Positions 16,691-26,008 are shown, counted from the stretch's first letter. The stretch is DNA of 64,000 nt from Bin5 sp965200685 (GCA_965200685.1 OZ241379.1:1736001-1800000); one strand, 5' to 3'. Made by a program: numbers and translations. Notes: generated from the sequence alone by a model not told the origin.

Positions 16691-18010
16691 ATGGCTTACG
16701 AAGTGACAATGCCGCGCCTAGGCTGGACCATGGAAGAAGGCGTGTTGGGCGCATGGTTGAAACAGGATGGGGATGCAGTGCAGGCTGGCGATCTGCTCTT
16801 CACTGTGGAGGGGGACAAAGCCACCCAGGAAGTGGAAGCCTTGGAAAGTGGGATTCTGCGGCTGCCCCCCAACGCGCCAGGTGCCGGTGATGTCATTCCC
16901 GTCGGTGCCCTGCTCGCCTATATCGCGCAGGCAGACGAACATCCGCAATGGGCAAGTGAAACCCCAGTGGTCCGTGAGCAGGCAGCGGTGACCAGTGAAC
17001 CCCCTGTTCGCAGTTCCAGGCCTCAGGCCCCTGCCATCAGTCCACGCGCCCGGCGGGTGGCCGGTGAGCTCGGCGTGGATTGGACACAGCTCCAGGGCAG
17101 CGGGCGCACGGGCCGCATTCTTGAGCGGGATGTGCGCGCGGCCGCAGCCAAGGCCAAAGAAGAGGTAGCAGTGCGGGCAACGCCCTTGGCCCAGCGCATG
17201 GCCGCGGCCGCAGGAATAGATCTGGCATCTGTGCCGCCAAGCACGCCCGCCGGCCGCATCCAACGCCAAGACGTGGAAGCTGTCATCGCCAAAACTGAGG
17301 GGCCAGGAGAGAGAACTCCGAGCCAACGGGTCCCCCACAGCCGCATCCGCCAGATCACGGCCCAACGCATGCACGAGAGCACTCTCACCACGGCCCCTGT
17401 CACCTTGACCAGCGAGGCAGATGCCAGCGAGCTGGTGATCTTGCGTCAGCAGTTCAAGGACAGCTACAGCCGCCGTAAACTCAGCGTTCCCAGCTACAAC
17501 GATCTCTTCCTGAAGCTGGTGGCCGTGGCCCTGCAGGAGCACCCCGCGCTCAACGCCAGTTGGAGTGACGAGGGCATCACGCTGCACACTCAGATCCACA
17601 TAGGGTTTGCAGTCGATACGGAGAAAGGGCTCCTGGTCCCGGTGCTACACAACGTGGAGGCCAAATCCTTACGCCAGATCGCCGTGCAATCCCAGGAGCT
17701 GATCGAGAGGGCCCAGGCCCAACACCTCAAGGCAGCGCAGATGCAGGGCGGCACTTTTACCCTCACAAATCTGGGCATGTACGGCATTGACGCCTTTACA
17801 CCCATCATCAATCTGCCCCAAGCCGCTATCTTGGGTATTGGACGCATTAACAGCAAGCCGGCTGTCCACAATGGGCAGATCGTCCCACGGGACATGATCG
17901 CCTTGAGCCTGACCTTCGATCACCGGCTGGTTGATGGCGGGCCCGCAGCCCGCTTCCTCAACACTGTGCGCGAGTACGTTGAAGAACCGCTCCTATGGCT
18001 CCCCGGCTGA
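16691..18010 (+). CDS. Dihydrolipoamide acyltransferase E2 with two peripheral-subunit-binding domains
   Basis: E2 core that carries the acyl group on lipoyl-lysine and transfers it to CoA. Lipoyl domain residues 1-78 with the modified lysine K43 in EGDKATQEVEA. A first peripheral-subunit-binding domain follows (ISPRARRVAGELGVDW...GSGRTGRI), then a second similar one (TPLAQRMAAAAGIDL...STPAGRI), and the catalytic domain with H411 and D415 in DHRLVDGG. ATG 16691 has GAGAG upstream; 439 residues. Starts 77 bases after E1. No E3 lies beside it; the dihydrolipoyl dehydrogenase at 34721 could serve both E2 proteins. Confidence 0.9.
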   Translation: MAYEVTMPRLGWTMEEGVLGAWLKQDGDAVQAGDLLFTVEGDKATQEVEALESGILRLPPNAPGAGDVIPVGALLAYIAQADEHPQWASETPVVREQAAVTSEPPVRSSRPQAPAISPRARRVAGELGVDWTQLQGSGRTGRILERDVRAAAAKAKEEVAVRATPLAQRMAAAAGIDLASVPPSTPAGRIQRQDVEAVIAKTEGPGERTPSQRVPHSRIRQITAQRMHESTLTTAPVTLTSEADASELVILRQQFKDSYSRRKLSVPSYNDLFLKLVAVALQEHPALNASWSDEGITLHTQIHIGFAVDTEKGLLVPVLHNVEAKSLRQIAVQSQELIERAQAQHLKAAQMQGGTFTLTNLGMYGIDAFTPIINLPQAAILGIGRINSKPAVHNGQIVPRDMIALSLTFDHRLVDGGPAARFLNTVREYVEEPLLWLPG

Positions 18011-18045
18011 TCATAGCAGTGGCTCATGAAGAAATGAGAGGTATC

Positions 18046-19470
18046 TCACTCCTCTTCATTGGTGTTCGTCTGTTCCAGAGCATCAAACTCGCCTAAGGCA
18101 CTGTAGGAGGCATATTTATACATATCGGTCAATGAGGGGAAGTTAAAACAGGTTGTGATGAAATCCATTACCGTGGCTTTGGTCGTAATGCCGAGCAGCC
18201 CCATCCCGACCAGTTCACAGGCCTCCTGGCCGATGATGTGGACGCCCAATAAGGTACGGTCGGTGACGGAAAAGATCAGCTTGAGCAACCCCTCTTGACC
18301 GAGCACGATCCCGCGCGGGTTGCTGGTATAGGGCACTTTGCCGACTACATAGGGGATACCTTTTTCCTGCAGAGATCGCTCTGTTTCGCCCACCATTGAG
18401 ATTTCTGGGATGGTCCAGATGCCCAAGGGCAAGGTCTGGAAATCGGTGGTGTCATAGATGAGGTTGAAGGCATGGCCCATGGCCGCACGCGCCTGTTCCA
18501 TGGCGGTTGAGGACAGGGCCGGAAATCCGATCACATCGCCGGCCGCGTAGATGTGCGGTACGTTGGTCTGGTAATGTTTGTTGACCTTGATCAGGCCACG
18601 TGCGCCGGTTTCTACGCCAGCCGCCTCTAAGTCTAATCCCTCAACGTTGCTCGCGCGCCCGACAGAGGCCAAGAGCGCATCCGTCACAAGCTGCCGCCCC
18701 GATTTCAAGGACACGGTCACGCCTTGCCCATCAGCTATAGGCACCACCTCGTCCACGTACTCTTTGGAGATCAGAGTGACGCCGATGTTCTGGAGATTGG
18801 TTTGCAACAGCGCAGAGATCTCGTGATCGGCAAAGGAAAGTAGCTGCTCCTTGGAATCAATGAGCGTGACCGGGATGCCAAGTGCCCCAAATACACAGGC
18901 AAATTCACAGCCCACAACGCCAGCACCCACGACGACTAGATGCTTCGGCATCTTTTTCATACTGAGGATGCTATCCGAGTCGTACACATAAGGATTCTCA
19001 TACGGGAAGATGGGAATGTGTACAGGATGCGAGCCGGTGGCAATCAGGAACACATCGCCGCTCAGCCTGACTTCGCCTGCATCCGACGCGACGTTTATGG
19101 TGTGTTCATCAACAAAGGAAGCAAACCCCGCATAGCTATCGACTTTGTGATGCTCCAGATTCTCGGCGACAGAGTTCTGTCTTTCCGACCGCACCTGGTG
19201 CTCACGATACATAAATGTCGCGATATCTAGGTTGCTGTCCTGGTAGTTGATATCCACGCCATACAGGCCGCGCTGCCGTAGCCCAGTGATGTTGAGTACG
19301 GTTTCTCGCAGCGTTTTGGTCAGCACACCACCTTGGGTCATCATGCCGCCCAAAACGTCCGCTTTCTCAATGAGCGCGACCTTCTTGTTGAAGTAGGCAG
19401 CCCGCGCCGCACCTTTCTCGCCGGCCGGGCCAGAGCCAATTACGATCAGATCATAGTGTTTTGAGTTCAT
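18046..19470 (-). CDS. sthA: Soluble pyridine nucleotide transhydrogenase-like flavoprotein
   Basis: Two-dinucleotide-binding flavoprotein of the disulfide reductase family, probably moving hydride between NADPH and NAD. FAD loop IGSGPAGEKGA near residue 12; second Rossmann loop VVGAGVVGCEFA near 177; FAD site VPHIYAAGDVIGFPAL. At the position of the redox-active CxxxxC the sequence is GGMMTQGGVLTKTL, with both cysteines missing, as expected for a transhydrogenase rather than a disulfide reductase (the known enzyme keeps one Cys). The C-terminus lacks the His-Glu pair of lipoamide dehydrogenase. Last codons TNTNEEE-stop lie in the AACACCAATGAAGAG form of the dispersed element. Convergent with the E2 gene. 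Confidence 0.75.
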   Translation of the reverse strand: MNSKHYDLIVIGSGPAGEKGAARAAYFNKKVALIEKADVLGGMMTQGGVLTKTLRETVLNITGLRQRGLYGVDINYQDSNLDIATFMYREHQVRSERQNSVAENLEHHKVDSYAGFASFVDEHTINVASDAGEVRLSGDVFLIATGSHPVHIPIFPYENPYVYDSDSILSMKKMPKHLVVVGAGVVGCEFACVFGALGIPVTLIDSKEQLLSFADHEISALLQTNLQNIGVTLISKEYVDEVVPIADGQGVTVSLKSGRQLVTDALLASVGRASNVEGLDLEAAGVETGARGLIKVNKHYQTNVPHIYAAGDVIGFPALSSTAMEQARAAMGHAFNLIYDTTDFQTLPLGIWTIPEISMVGETERSLQEKGIPYVVGKVPYTSNPRGIVLGQEGLLKLIFSVTDRTLLGVHIIGQEACELVGMGLLGITTKATVMDFITTCFNFPSLTDMYKYASYSALGEFDALEQTNTNEEE

Positions 19471-19517
19471 ATGTCTACCTATACGCGCTGCCAGCGTCTA
19501 GGCTGTGGTACGACACC

Positions 19518-19865
19518 TTACGAGCTGACAAGTGCCACCGCAGCCAACACTGTGATGTGAAATACTTGATCGATCACCATTTCGACCGCTGTCGAATTGG
19601 AGCCATCAGGCATCTTCTTTACGTTCTGTATCCACCACCTGACAGGCACACGAGTATCAATCAACAGATGCGTGATGCCGATCAGCAATGCCAAGTACCA
19701 CGAGAAGACCAACAGATAGAGGAGTGTGTGGATGCCGCTGTGTACCCAGGCCGCGGGATGACGTAGATTCACTTTATTGAGGGCCATCCAATCGGTCTGC
19801 AAAAGCCAATCAGCGATCAGGTGGGCCATCACACCCCAGACCAAAATCGTCGCGCTATCTTGCAT
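19518..19865 (-). CDS. DUF3307 family membrane protein
   Basis: A 115-residue protein with about three membrane segments: LVWGVMAHLIADWLL near the start, a middle stretch LYLLVFSWYLALLIGITHLL, and a C-terminal ITVLAAVALV. HLIADWLLQTDWMALNK and the spaced histidines (H15, H47, H67) match the DUF3307 pattern, whose biochemical role is unknown. It lies between the cyclase (37 bases upstream) and the transhydrogenase on the minus strand, so it may be carried along in the signalling operon. Confidence 0.7.
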   Translation of the reverse strand: MQDSATILVWGVMAHLIADWLLQTDWMALNKVNLRHPAAWVHSGIHTLLYLLVFSWYLALLIGITHLLIDTRVPVRWWIQNVKKMPDGSNSTAVEMVIDQVFHITVLAAVALVSS

Positions 19866-19902
19866 TCTAACACCAGTGAAGAGTGAAACCCCGATGGTTC
19901 GT

Positions 19903-21138
19903 TTAAGGGGTTAATAGGCCATCAAATAGGGTCTGTATGGCCGGCGGTATCGACATGAAACGGATTAAACTAGGAACTACAGAAGCCTGAGATTCATCGT
20001 CCGGGCTTTCCAATACCTTGGCAAATAGGTCGCCCTCAACCGCTTCTCCATCTGCTTGCAGCACATGTATCTTGAGATTGGTCAAGGTATTGACCGGCGT
20101 ATCGGTCAGGATTTCCGCCTCCCGACGGGAAAGTTTTACCAGGCTGCCGGCAATGATCGCACGGCCCGCAAATTTTTCCTCCAACACAGTAAAGCGGATG
20201 GGAATAGCACTGTCCAGGGCAATCAATGACTCCACATCCCTTGACAGATAGCAATTATAGGGGGCACCGATGCCGAGGACCTCGTAGATGGTGATCGGCT
20301 GCTTGACCCCCTTCGGCTCAACTGTGATCTCCTGGCCGATGGTGAGGGCAGTTTGGATATCCTGATAGGTCACCTCGGAGATCAGGAGTTGGCCACCGAT
20401 GGTGTATGATTCGATGCGTCCGGTGAGATTGACATCACTGCCAACAGCACCGTACTTAGTGCGTCTCTGGGAGCCGATGTTGCCTACCACCACTTCACCG
20501 GTATGAATGCCGATCCCCATCTCTACCTCTGGCAATTCCATCTCCTGATGAAATTCGTTGACTCCATTCATGGCCAACTGCATATCAATCGCACAGGCCA
20601 CAGCACGTTCGGCGTCGTCCTCACGCTTGATAGGCGCACCAAAGATAACCATGATGCCATCGCCCAAAATCTCAATGATGGTCCCATAATAGTCCAGAAT
20701 GATGTTGACCATCGCTTCAAGATAGCGATTCAAGAAAGTCACAACTTCCTGGGGATCTAAGCGTTCGGAGAGAGCAGTGAAGCCGCGTAAGTCTGAAAAT
20801 AGGATAGAGACTTTGAACTTTTCTCCCCCCAGAACTAGGCTATCTGGTGAGTCAAGCAGGCTGGCCACCACATCTTCATTGACATAACGCCCAAAGGTTT
20901 CATAGATGAGTTCAGCCCGATTTTCCAGCTCTTCAGATAGTACATCGGCATGTTCGGTGGCCACCTCCAAGAGCAGCTCCAAGTCATCTTTTTCTATCTG
21001 CAGTTCATCTGTGATGGTATCCGAGTGCCGGGTCATCGTCTCCAGCAACAGTTCGAGATCATCACGTTCCTGACGCAGTGCTTGATTTTCCGCGCGCACT
21101 GCTTCCAACTGTGCCAAAAGCTCCTTTTTCGTCAGCAT
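19903..21138 (-). CDS. Class III adenylate/guanylate cyclase with coiled-coil N-terminus
   Basis: Makes cAMP (or cGMP). Residues 1-70 form a coiled coil in which a unit containing DDLELLLE is repeated (positions about 26 and 51). The cyclase domain follows: KVSILFSDLRGFTALSE with the first metal Asp, GTIIEILGDGIMVIFGAP with the second, MGIGIHTGEVVVGNIGSQRR and GSDVNLTGRIES. It lacks membrane segments, so is cytosolic. A C-terminal region of about 110 residues (IRFTVLEEKFAG...VKLSRREAEI) is a small beta domain, perhaps PilZ-like. It is the last enzyme of the minus-strand run beginning with a solute-binding protein and SpoIIE phosphatase; start codon 32 bases after the STAS gene. Confidence 0.88.
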   Translation of the reverse strand: MLTKKELLAQLEAVRAENQALRQERDDLELLLETMTRHSDTITDELQIEKDDLELLLEVATEHADVLSEELENRAELIYETFGRYVNEDVVASLLDSPDSLVLGGEKFKVSILFSDLRGFTALSERLDPQEVVTFLNRYLEAMVNIILDYYGTIIEILGDGIMVIFGAPIKREDDAERAVACAIDMQLAMNGVNEFHQEMELPEVEMGIGIHTGEVVVGNIGSQRRTKYGAVGSDVNLTGRIESYTIGGQLLISEVTYQDIQTALTIGQEITVEPKGVKQPITIYEVLGIGAPYNCYLSRDVESLIALDSAIPIRFTVLEEKFAGRAIIAGSLVKLSRREAEILTDTPVNTLTNLKIHVLQADGEAVEGDLFAKVLESPDDESQASVVPSLIRFMSIPPAIQTLFDGLLTP

Positions 21139-21169
21139 AACACCAATGAAGCCCTCGTCACTGCAGTTA

Positions 21170-21514
21170 TTATTCTAATTCCAATTGCAAGCTCGGCAGC
21201 AAGCGTTGCAGATTTGTAAGCGACTTTTTTTGCCAAGGAAAAGCACTGCTGCCCTTCACGGTCATCTCAGATGTAGCATGTTTGCGTACACGGATCGTAA
21301 ATTTCGATAGCGTATTGATCCCTGAACTGTTGAGGAACTCCAGATTGCGTACGTCCAAGGTAATCGCCGGCGGTTTCGCATCCGCTACTTGATTCAGGAT
21401 GGCCAGAATCGGTGCGTACTCTGGGCCCCGCAGTCGAAAGCGGCCCGAGCAGGTAATGATTGCCGTGTCGGGATCATAGATGACTTGATAGTCCTCATGA
21501 TTGATTTCCGTCAT
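21170..21514 (-). CDS. STAS domain protein (anti-sigma antagonist type)
   Basis: 114 residues with one STAS fold: AIITCSGRFRL, the strand ITLDVRNLEFLNSSGINTLSKF and a variable C-terminus. In partner switching, a serine in the DSSG-like loop (here NSSG) is phosphorylated by an anti-sigma kinase and dephosphorylated by a SpoIIE phosphatase; both candidate partners lie just upstream in this operon. The neighbouring ATPase starts 91 bases upstream, across a palindrome at 21536-21552. Whether this protein regulates a sigma factor or the adjacent cyclase is unknown. Confidence 0.8.
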   Translation of the reverse strand: MTEINHEDYQVIYDPDTAIITCSGRFRLRGPEYAPILAILNQVADAKPPAITLDVRNLEFLNSSGINTLSKFTIRVRKHATSEMTVKGSSAFPWQKKSLTNLQRLLPSLQLELE

Positions 21515-21605
21515 ACATTACTCCTTAACGCCAGTGAAAAACTCAGTTTTTCGTAGTCAGTTTTCAGAAGTTCCTACACTGCAGTCCGAGAAATTGAGCT
21601 GCAGG

Positions 21606-22181
21606 TTATACGCTCAATTGCACCATTGTGGTGACGACGACGATCGGCATATTGGGGTCATCTTCCAAATACTCAAACTTCCAGGCCAGGTGGGCTTTGT
21701 AGTCTATCAACATGGTCAGGAAGCCCAGACTACCGCCGACCTCGTCTTCTGCGTCGTTCATCATTTGCTCCATGTACACCTCATCCGGATCTTCCGTGAT
21801 GAGCCGCTGAATGTACGCCTGAAAGCTGGCGATAGTGCTCGGGTCAACACAGTTGATCGCATAGAAGCGAATGTTGTCCTTATCCAACTCCATTCTGACA
21901 CTGACCGAGTGCTCGCCCGGCCCGTAGTTAAACTTCATGGCGTTTTCCAGCAATTCGTTTGCCACGAAGCTGGTGGCGTCCCGGGTCTCGGTGCGTCTTT
22001 CCTGGGTTTCCGGGTCATCGCCCGGAAAGAAGGTACTGAGATAGTCGGCCAGAAAATCAGCTGACAGGCCGTTGTTACGCCAGCGTAGCTGTAATGGCAT
22101 GGAAGAGGGCGAAAAGCCGATCTGCAGGTATTCCAGATTTTGGCCCGTTATTTCGATATACTCGCCAAAAACCTGTGTCAT
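21606..22181 (-). CDS. Anti-sigma-type ATP-binding protein (DUF6272-like)
   Basis: GHKL-like ATPase module probably acting as a switch kinase. SFVANELLENAMKFNYG supplies the N-box (Asn-Glu-Leu-Leu-Glu-Asn) and EVGGSLGFLTMLIDY resembles the G-box region. The ATG at 22181 has AGGAGG about nine bases upstream and is chosen over 22211; 191 residues. Position between a SpoIIE phosphatase and a STAS protein fits the RsbW/RsbT slot of a partner-switching module, though this family is diverged from RsbW and kinase activity is not established from sequence. Confidence 0.7.
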   Translation of the reverse strand: MTQVFGEYIEITGQNLEYLQIGFSPSSMPLQLRWRNNGLSADFLADYLSTFFPGDDPETQERRTETRDATSFVANELLENAMKFNYGPGEHSVSVRMELDKDNIRFYAINCVDPSTIASFQAYIQRLITEDPDEVYMEQMMNDAEDEVGGSLGFLTMLIDYKAHLAWKFEYLEDDPNMPIVVVTTMVQLSV

Positions 22182-22575
22182 GGATAAAGACCTCCTGTAC
22201 TGAATTGCCAACTGCAGTTTTTAGTAAACTGCCGAACATGGGAATTACTAAAAACTGAACACTGGGGGCGCAGCAGTGCTTTGAAATCTCTGGTAATCAC
22301 CGATACTGTGCGGTTATTGTGCCCTCTGACATATGTGCTGCCTTGCTGTTTATTATCATCCATGGCCCATTATGATAATCTCGGAAACAGTCTTGGTGTA
22401 CTGCCCAATGTCATGGCTAGTGGGCATAAAGTTGTACAAAGTCGGTTCGTTTGCGGCAAGCTCTGTCGTGAATGGACGCAGAGGACAGGTAAGCCATCGC
22501 CTAGCGGCGCACAGGCCGTTGAAACGTCAACCAGACAGCTAATGTAGAGTAGCATAGGTCTGGAGAGCGGTTTCG
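22182..22575. other. Spacer with long palindrome between SpoIIE and ATPase genes
   Basis: No coding sequence is supported. It contains a perfect 13-bp inverted repeat (see 22215-22257) and the AGGAGG for the ATPase. The rest has no recognisable RNA or promoter. The SpoIIE stop codon region AAGCAGCAGTAGC resembles a piece of the dispersed element. Confidence 0.4.
22215..22257. repeat. Perfect 13-bp inverted repeat
   Basis: CAGTTTTTAGTAA at 22215-22227 and TTACTAAAAACTG at 22245-22257 with a 17-base loop. The left arm follows CAACTG, so the region starts with ACTGCAGTTT, again the dispersed core, but the arms are AT-rich. It may form a transcript hairpin between two genes of the signalling operon. 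Confidence 0.8.
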
Positions 22576-24501
22576 CTACTGCTGCTTGATTACCACCAAG
22601 GTAATATCATCGAACACCTCCTGCTCGCCGATGTGTTGCTCCACGGAAGCGATGATGGCGTCCTTGATTGCCCCGGCCGATTTGTCCCAATACCGGCGCG
22701 CTACCTCACAGAAACGCTCCATTCCATAGGGCTCGCCGGTCAGGTTCTCAGCCTCCGGGATGCCATCAGTGTACAACACCACCCCATCGCCAGGTTCCAG
22801 ATGCACTTTGATGTGGCTGATGAAATCGGCGATGTTGTCTTCTAACCCGATGGGGAAGCCCAGGTCCGTTGTATCAACGAGCTCCAGCGAGCCGTTGCGC
22901 CGCATCACGATCATATCCTCATGTTGCCCACTTAACTGTATCTCACCATCCGAGTAGTCAATTAGGGATAAGGTCAGGTTACGGTCCGTATTCATGCGAT
23001 GGACATTATTATAAACTGTACGGTTGAGGATGTCCATAAAACGTACTGGATCCGTCTCGCCGCTGTTGAGCAGTGTACGCACCGCTGTCTGGGTCATCAG
23101 CATCACCACACCGCTCTCTAAGCCATGGTCAGTCACATCGCCGATACCGATCTTGACCTGGCCATTCTCCTGCAGGACATCATAATAGTCGCCGCCTACC
23201 TCGTCGGCTGGCCTCATATAGCCGGCAATGTCCAACCCATCCACTGCCTCCAGCTCCTCCCGTTTGGGCAGCAGCATCTCCTGTAGCTGGCGCGTCACCT
23301 CCAGTTCCGCGTTCAGCCGTAGATTCTCCTGTTTGAGCAGTTTGTTCAGGGCCTGGATCTCTTTGTTGGCCGCCGCCAGTTCGGCCGTGCGGTTGCGGAC
23401 CCGCTGTTCAAGGGTCTGCAGCAGATCCCGCAGTTCACTCACCATATGACCAAAATTGATAGTCAGCCGCCCGATTTCGTCGCCGCTTGCAGGGGGCATC
23501 AAGGTATCAAGATCGCCGGCCGCAATGCGTTCGGATGTTTCACCGAGGGCAAAGAGCGGTTTCGTAATGAATTGACGGATCAAAATAAAGAGAAGAACCA
23601 GGGCCAGCAGACCAGCACTGACCAAGACGAGTAGTGTCTGCAGGATGAGTTGTCGTTGCAGCGCGCGAATTTCAGCGGTATAGATGGCGACACTGTAGGC
23701 AGATACCACAGAATCACCGCTTTGTAAGGGGGCATACATGACAAATTGAGGCACACCATTGACGACTTCAACCGTCTGGCCCATATCGCCCGCTAGTGCC
23801 CCCTCCCAAAGCTGCAGATCGATCGGCATCTCCACATCCTCGGCGCGGCTGGTGGCCAAGAGCGCACCAGCCGGCCCATGGATACGCAAAGTGGAGGTTG
23901 TGCGGTTCAGGTTGACGGTGGACAAAAATTCATCGTCAATGAGTTGACCGATAACCAGAACCCCCAGAAGTTTTTCAAAGTCCACAATGGGCGAGACCGC
24001 GGTCAGAAGCCAGCCCTGCTCCGTATATAGCAGGGCTGCTGTGGGTTCCTGTTGCAGTGCCTGCGCCACTAGATCATCAAGTGCAGGGCTGACCTCTTGC
24101 TGCTCTAGATAGAGTGGTTCATTGGCTGGATTGAGGACCATGATATAATCAAGTGCCTGGAGGACTTTTAAGGATTCAGCACTCAATTTGATCGACGATT
24201 CCGACTCAATGGCCACGGCTGGGCCGAGTACTGGATCGGCCGCAAGGTCCATAGCCAGTTCCTGCATCGCTTGTGTCTGCTGCTCAAAGCGGATAGCGAC
24301 TAGCTGCTGCTCATCCTGCAGACGTGATCCACTGACCTGTATCTCGAACTGCTGGATAGCGTTGGAGATCACCAGATAGGCGACCGGGAAGGCGATGCCC
24401 GGTATCAGCAGGACAATAATGATCTTTACCTGTAGAGATAGATCACGAAAGCTCTGGAAGGGTGAAGTGCGCGCCCGAGAAGGTCGCCTAGCGTCTGTCA
24501 T
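22576..24501 (-). CDS. Membrane-anchored SpoIIE-type phosphatase with extracytoplasmic sensor and HAMP
   Basis: PP2C-family Ser/Thr phosphatase that would dephosphorylate a STAS partner. From the ATG at 24501 (AGGAGG seven bases before it; 24531 is the alternative) the order is: membrane segment VKIIIVLLIPGIAFPVAYLV, an extracytoplasmic sensor of about 240 residues, a second segment LILQTLLVLVSAGLLALVLLF, HAMP (ITKPLFALGETSERIAAGDL), a coiled coil, and the phosphatase domain from about residue 415 with the metal aspartates in VGGDYYDVL, IGDVTDHGLESG, LYTDGIPEAEN and FDDITLVV. 641 residues. It follows a solute-binding protein by 16 bases, which suggests the binding protein may deliver the signal to the sensor domain. 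Confidence 0.9.
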   Translation of the reverse strand: MTDARRPSRARTSPFQSFRDLSLQVKIIIVLLIPGIAFPVAYLVISNAIQQFEIQVSGSRLQDEQQLVAIRFEQQTQAMQELAMDLAADPVLGPAVAIESESSIKLSAESLKVLQALDYIMVLNPANEPLYLEQQEVSPALDDLVAQALQQEPTAALLYTEQGWLLTAVSPIVDFEKLLGVLVIGQLIDDEFLSTVNLNRTTSTLRIHGPAGALLATSRAEDVEMPIDLQLWEGALAGDMGQTVEVVNGVPQFVMYAPLQSGDSVVSAYSVAIYTAEIRALQRQLILQTLLVLVSAGLLALVLLFILIRQFITKPLFALGETSERIAAGDLDTLMPPASGDEIGRLTINFGHMVSELRDLLQTLEQRVRNRTAELAAANKEIQALNKLLKQENLRLNAELEVTRQLQEMLLPKREELEAVDGLDIAGYMRPADEVGGDYYDVLQENGQVKIGIGDVTDHGLESGVVMLMTQTAVRTLLNSGETDPVRFMDILNRTVYNNVHRMNTDRNLTLSLIDYSDGEIQLSGQHEDMIVMRRNGSLELVDTTDLGFPIGLEDNIADFISHIKVHLEPGDGVVLYTDGIPEAENLTGEPYGMERFCEVARRYWDKSAGAIKDAIIASVEQHIGEQEVFDDITLVVIKQQ

Positions 24502-24517
24502 TGCTGTCACCTCCTCC

Positions 24518-26008
24518 TCATTCATTGCCACCGACTAGGCCCTTAGCACGCCACTTCTCAAAAATCTCCTCAATCTCGGCTGCAGCCTGCACAACCCCCT
24601 CCTCAGCACTGATCTCACCTGTGACAACTTGCGCGACCATATCCTCAATAATGTTGTTATGATAGACCTCTACCACGGCCGGATTACTTGAGCCAGGATA
24701 GCCAAGGGATACGGTCCAGTTATCCGCCTCATTGAGGATCTTGAGTTTATCTGGGGGCTGTGAACCAAAGGGATCTTCATCCAGCCATTTCCCCTCCGTA
24801 TAGAGATCAGGGGTTGTGCTGGCAAAGGCCGGCAGAAAATAGAACTTACTATTGAAAACGATCTGGGCGTTGTTCTCTGCTAGGTGAAGCAGAAAATCGT
24901 TGGCGAGCTCCCGACCAGACTCCTCAACATAGTTAGGGATTACATAAACTGTCGAGGGGACCAGTAATGTAAAGCGCCCGTTTGGCCCCGCGGGAGGAGG
25001 GGCCAGGCCGATCGTTGCAGCTTGATCTGGATCCTGGTTTTGCAAGCTACGATAGGCTGAGATGGAGTTGAGGATATAGTTCACCTCGTCCGCGAACAGT
25101 TTCTCATTATTCGTAGAGGGTGCCCACTCAAGCACATCCTCGGTCATGGCCTGCTCATAGAGTGTGGCCATATAATTGACCGCTTCAATGACTTGCGGCG
25201 AATTAAAGACCACATTTTCCTCTTCATCCTGAATGGAGCCACCATAGGCATAAATGATTTGGCGTACTGTCATGCGGGCTTCAGAGTTACTGCCGGGTTT
25301 ACGGGTAAGTGGGATGCCGACCGGAGTGCCCTCTTCTTCAGTAAGTTCTCTGATACGAACTCCGCCTTCCAACAGTTCTTCCCACGTTTGCGGACCATCC
25401 GGCAACTCGATTGCAGACCATAGGTCGATATTGTAGTTGCTGACCATCGGTGCCCATCCTAGGCAGAAGGCGAAATAGCTCTCGGTGGCCCGCAGATACG
25501 AGATATCCTTACAGGCTCTGGCCGGGTCTCCATACAGTTCTTGGGCTTGCTGGTTGACATCGGTCAAATCATGGACATCCTCCACCACGGTTGCGGCTGG
25601 TCGAATCCAGTTGACTAGGGTTGGCCCCTCGCCGGCTTCAATCAATGTAGGCCATTGTTCCTGAATTTCGCCCACCGGTTTGTGCTCAACTGTTACATCA
25701 ATGCCGTTCTCCGCGCCCCATGCCTGGGCAAAGCTATCAAACCACTCATTATACTCAGGAAAGACGCTGCGCCACTGTAGGATTGTCAATGTGGGACGAG
25801 CAGAGGACTGACCAGCCTCTACTGCTGGGGCTTCATCCCCGCTTTCCTCAGCGGCCTCAGGGGTCGCTACCTCTTCCTGCACAATTTGCTCGGCCTGATC
25901 TGCGGTCTCCGGCGGTGTTTGATCCGCTCTACCGAAGACAAAATACACAGCACCGATGATGACCAGAACGACGATTATGCTGACAACACTCAAAGTTCGA
26001 GTAGACAT
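24518..26008 (-). CDS. Membrane-anchored extracellular solute-binding protein
   Basis: Family 1 solute-binding fold of the MalE type. An N-terminal segment (LSVVSIIVVLVIIGAVYFVF) has no lipobox Cys, so it is probably a membrane anchor, followed by an acidic linker to residue 70 and the two-lobe domain (LTILQWRSVFPEYNEWF, SYFAFCLGWAPMVSNYN, GGVRIRELTEEEGTPVGIPL, AAEIEEIFEKWRAKGL). No ABC permease or ATPase lies nearby; the next gene is a membrane SpoIIE phosphatase. This suggests a sensory rather than transport role. It is the first gene of the minus-strand run towards 18 kb. The ligand is unknown. Confidence 0.8.
   Translation of the reverse strand: MSTRTLSVVSIIVVLVIIGAVYFVFGRADQTPPETADQAEQIVQEEVATPEAAEESGDEAPAVEAGQSSARPTLTILQWRSVFPEYNEWFDSFAQAWGAENGIDVTVEHKPVGEIQEQWPTLIEAGEGPTLVNWIRPAATVVEDVHDLTDVNQQAQELYGDPARACKDISYLRATESYFAFCLGWAPMVSNYNIDLWSAIELPDGPQTWEELLEGGVRIRELTEEEGTPVGIPLTRKPGSNSEARMTVRQIIYAYGGSIQDEEENVVFNSPQVIEAVNYMATLYEQAMTEDVLEWAPSTNNEKLFADEVNYILNSISAYRSLQNQDPDQAATIGLAPPPAGPNGRFTLLVPSTVYVIPNYVEESGRELANDFLLHLAENNAQIVFNSKFYFLPAFASTTPDLYTEGKWLDEDPFGSQPPDKLKILNEADNWTVSLGYPGSSNPAVVEVYHNNIIEDMVAQVVTGEISAEEGVVQAAAEIEEIFEKWRAKGLVGGNE

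Noticed and set aside
24518..24531. Overlap of the SpoIIE and binding-protein genes
   Set aside because: Disappears when the better start at 24501, with AGGAGG, is used.
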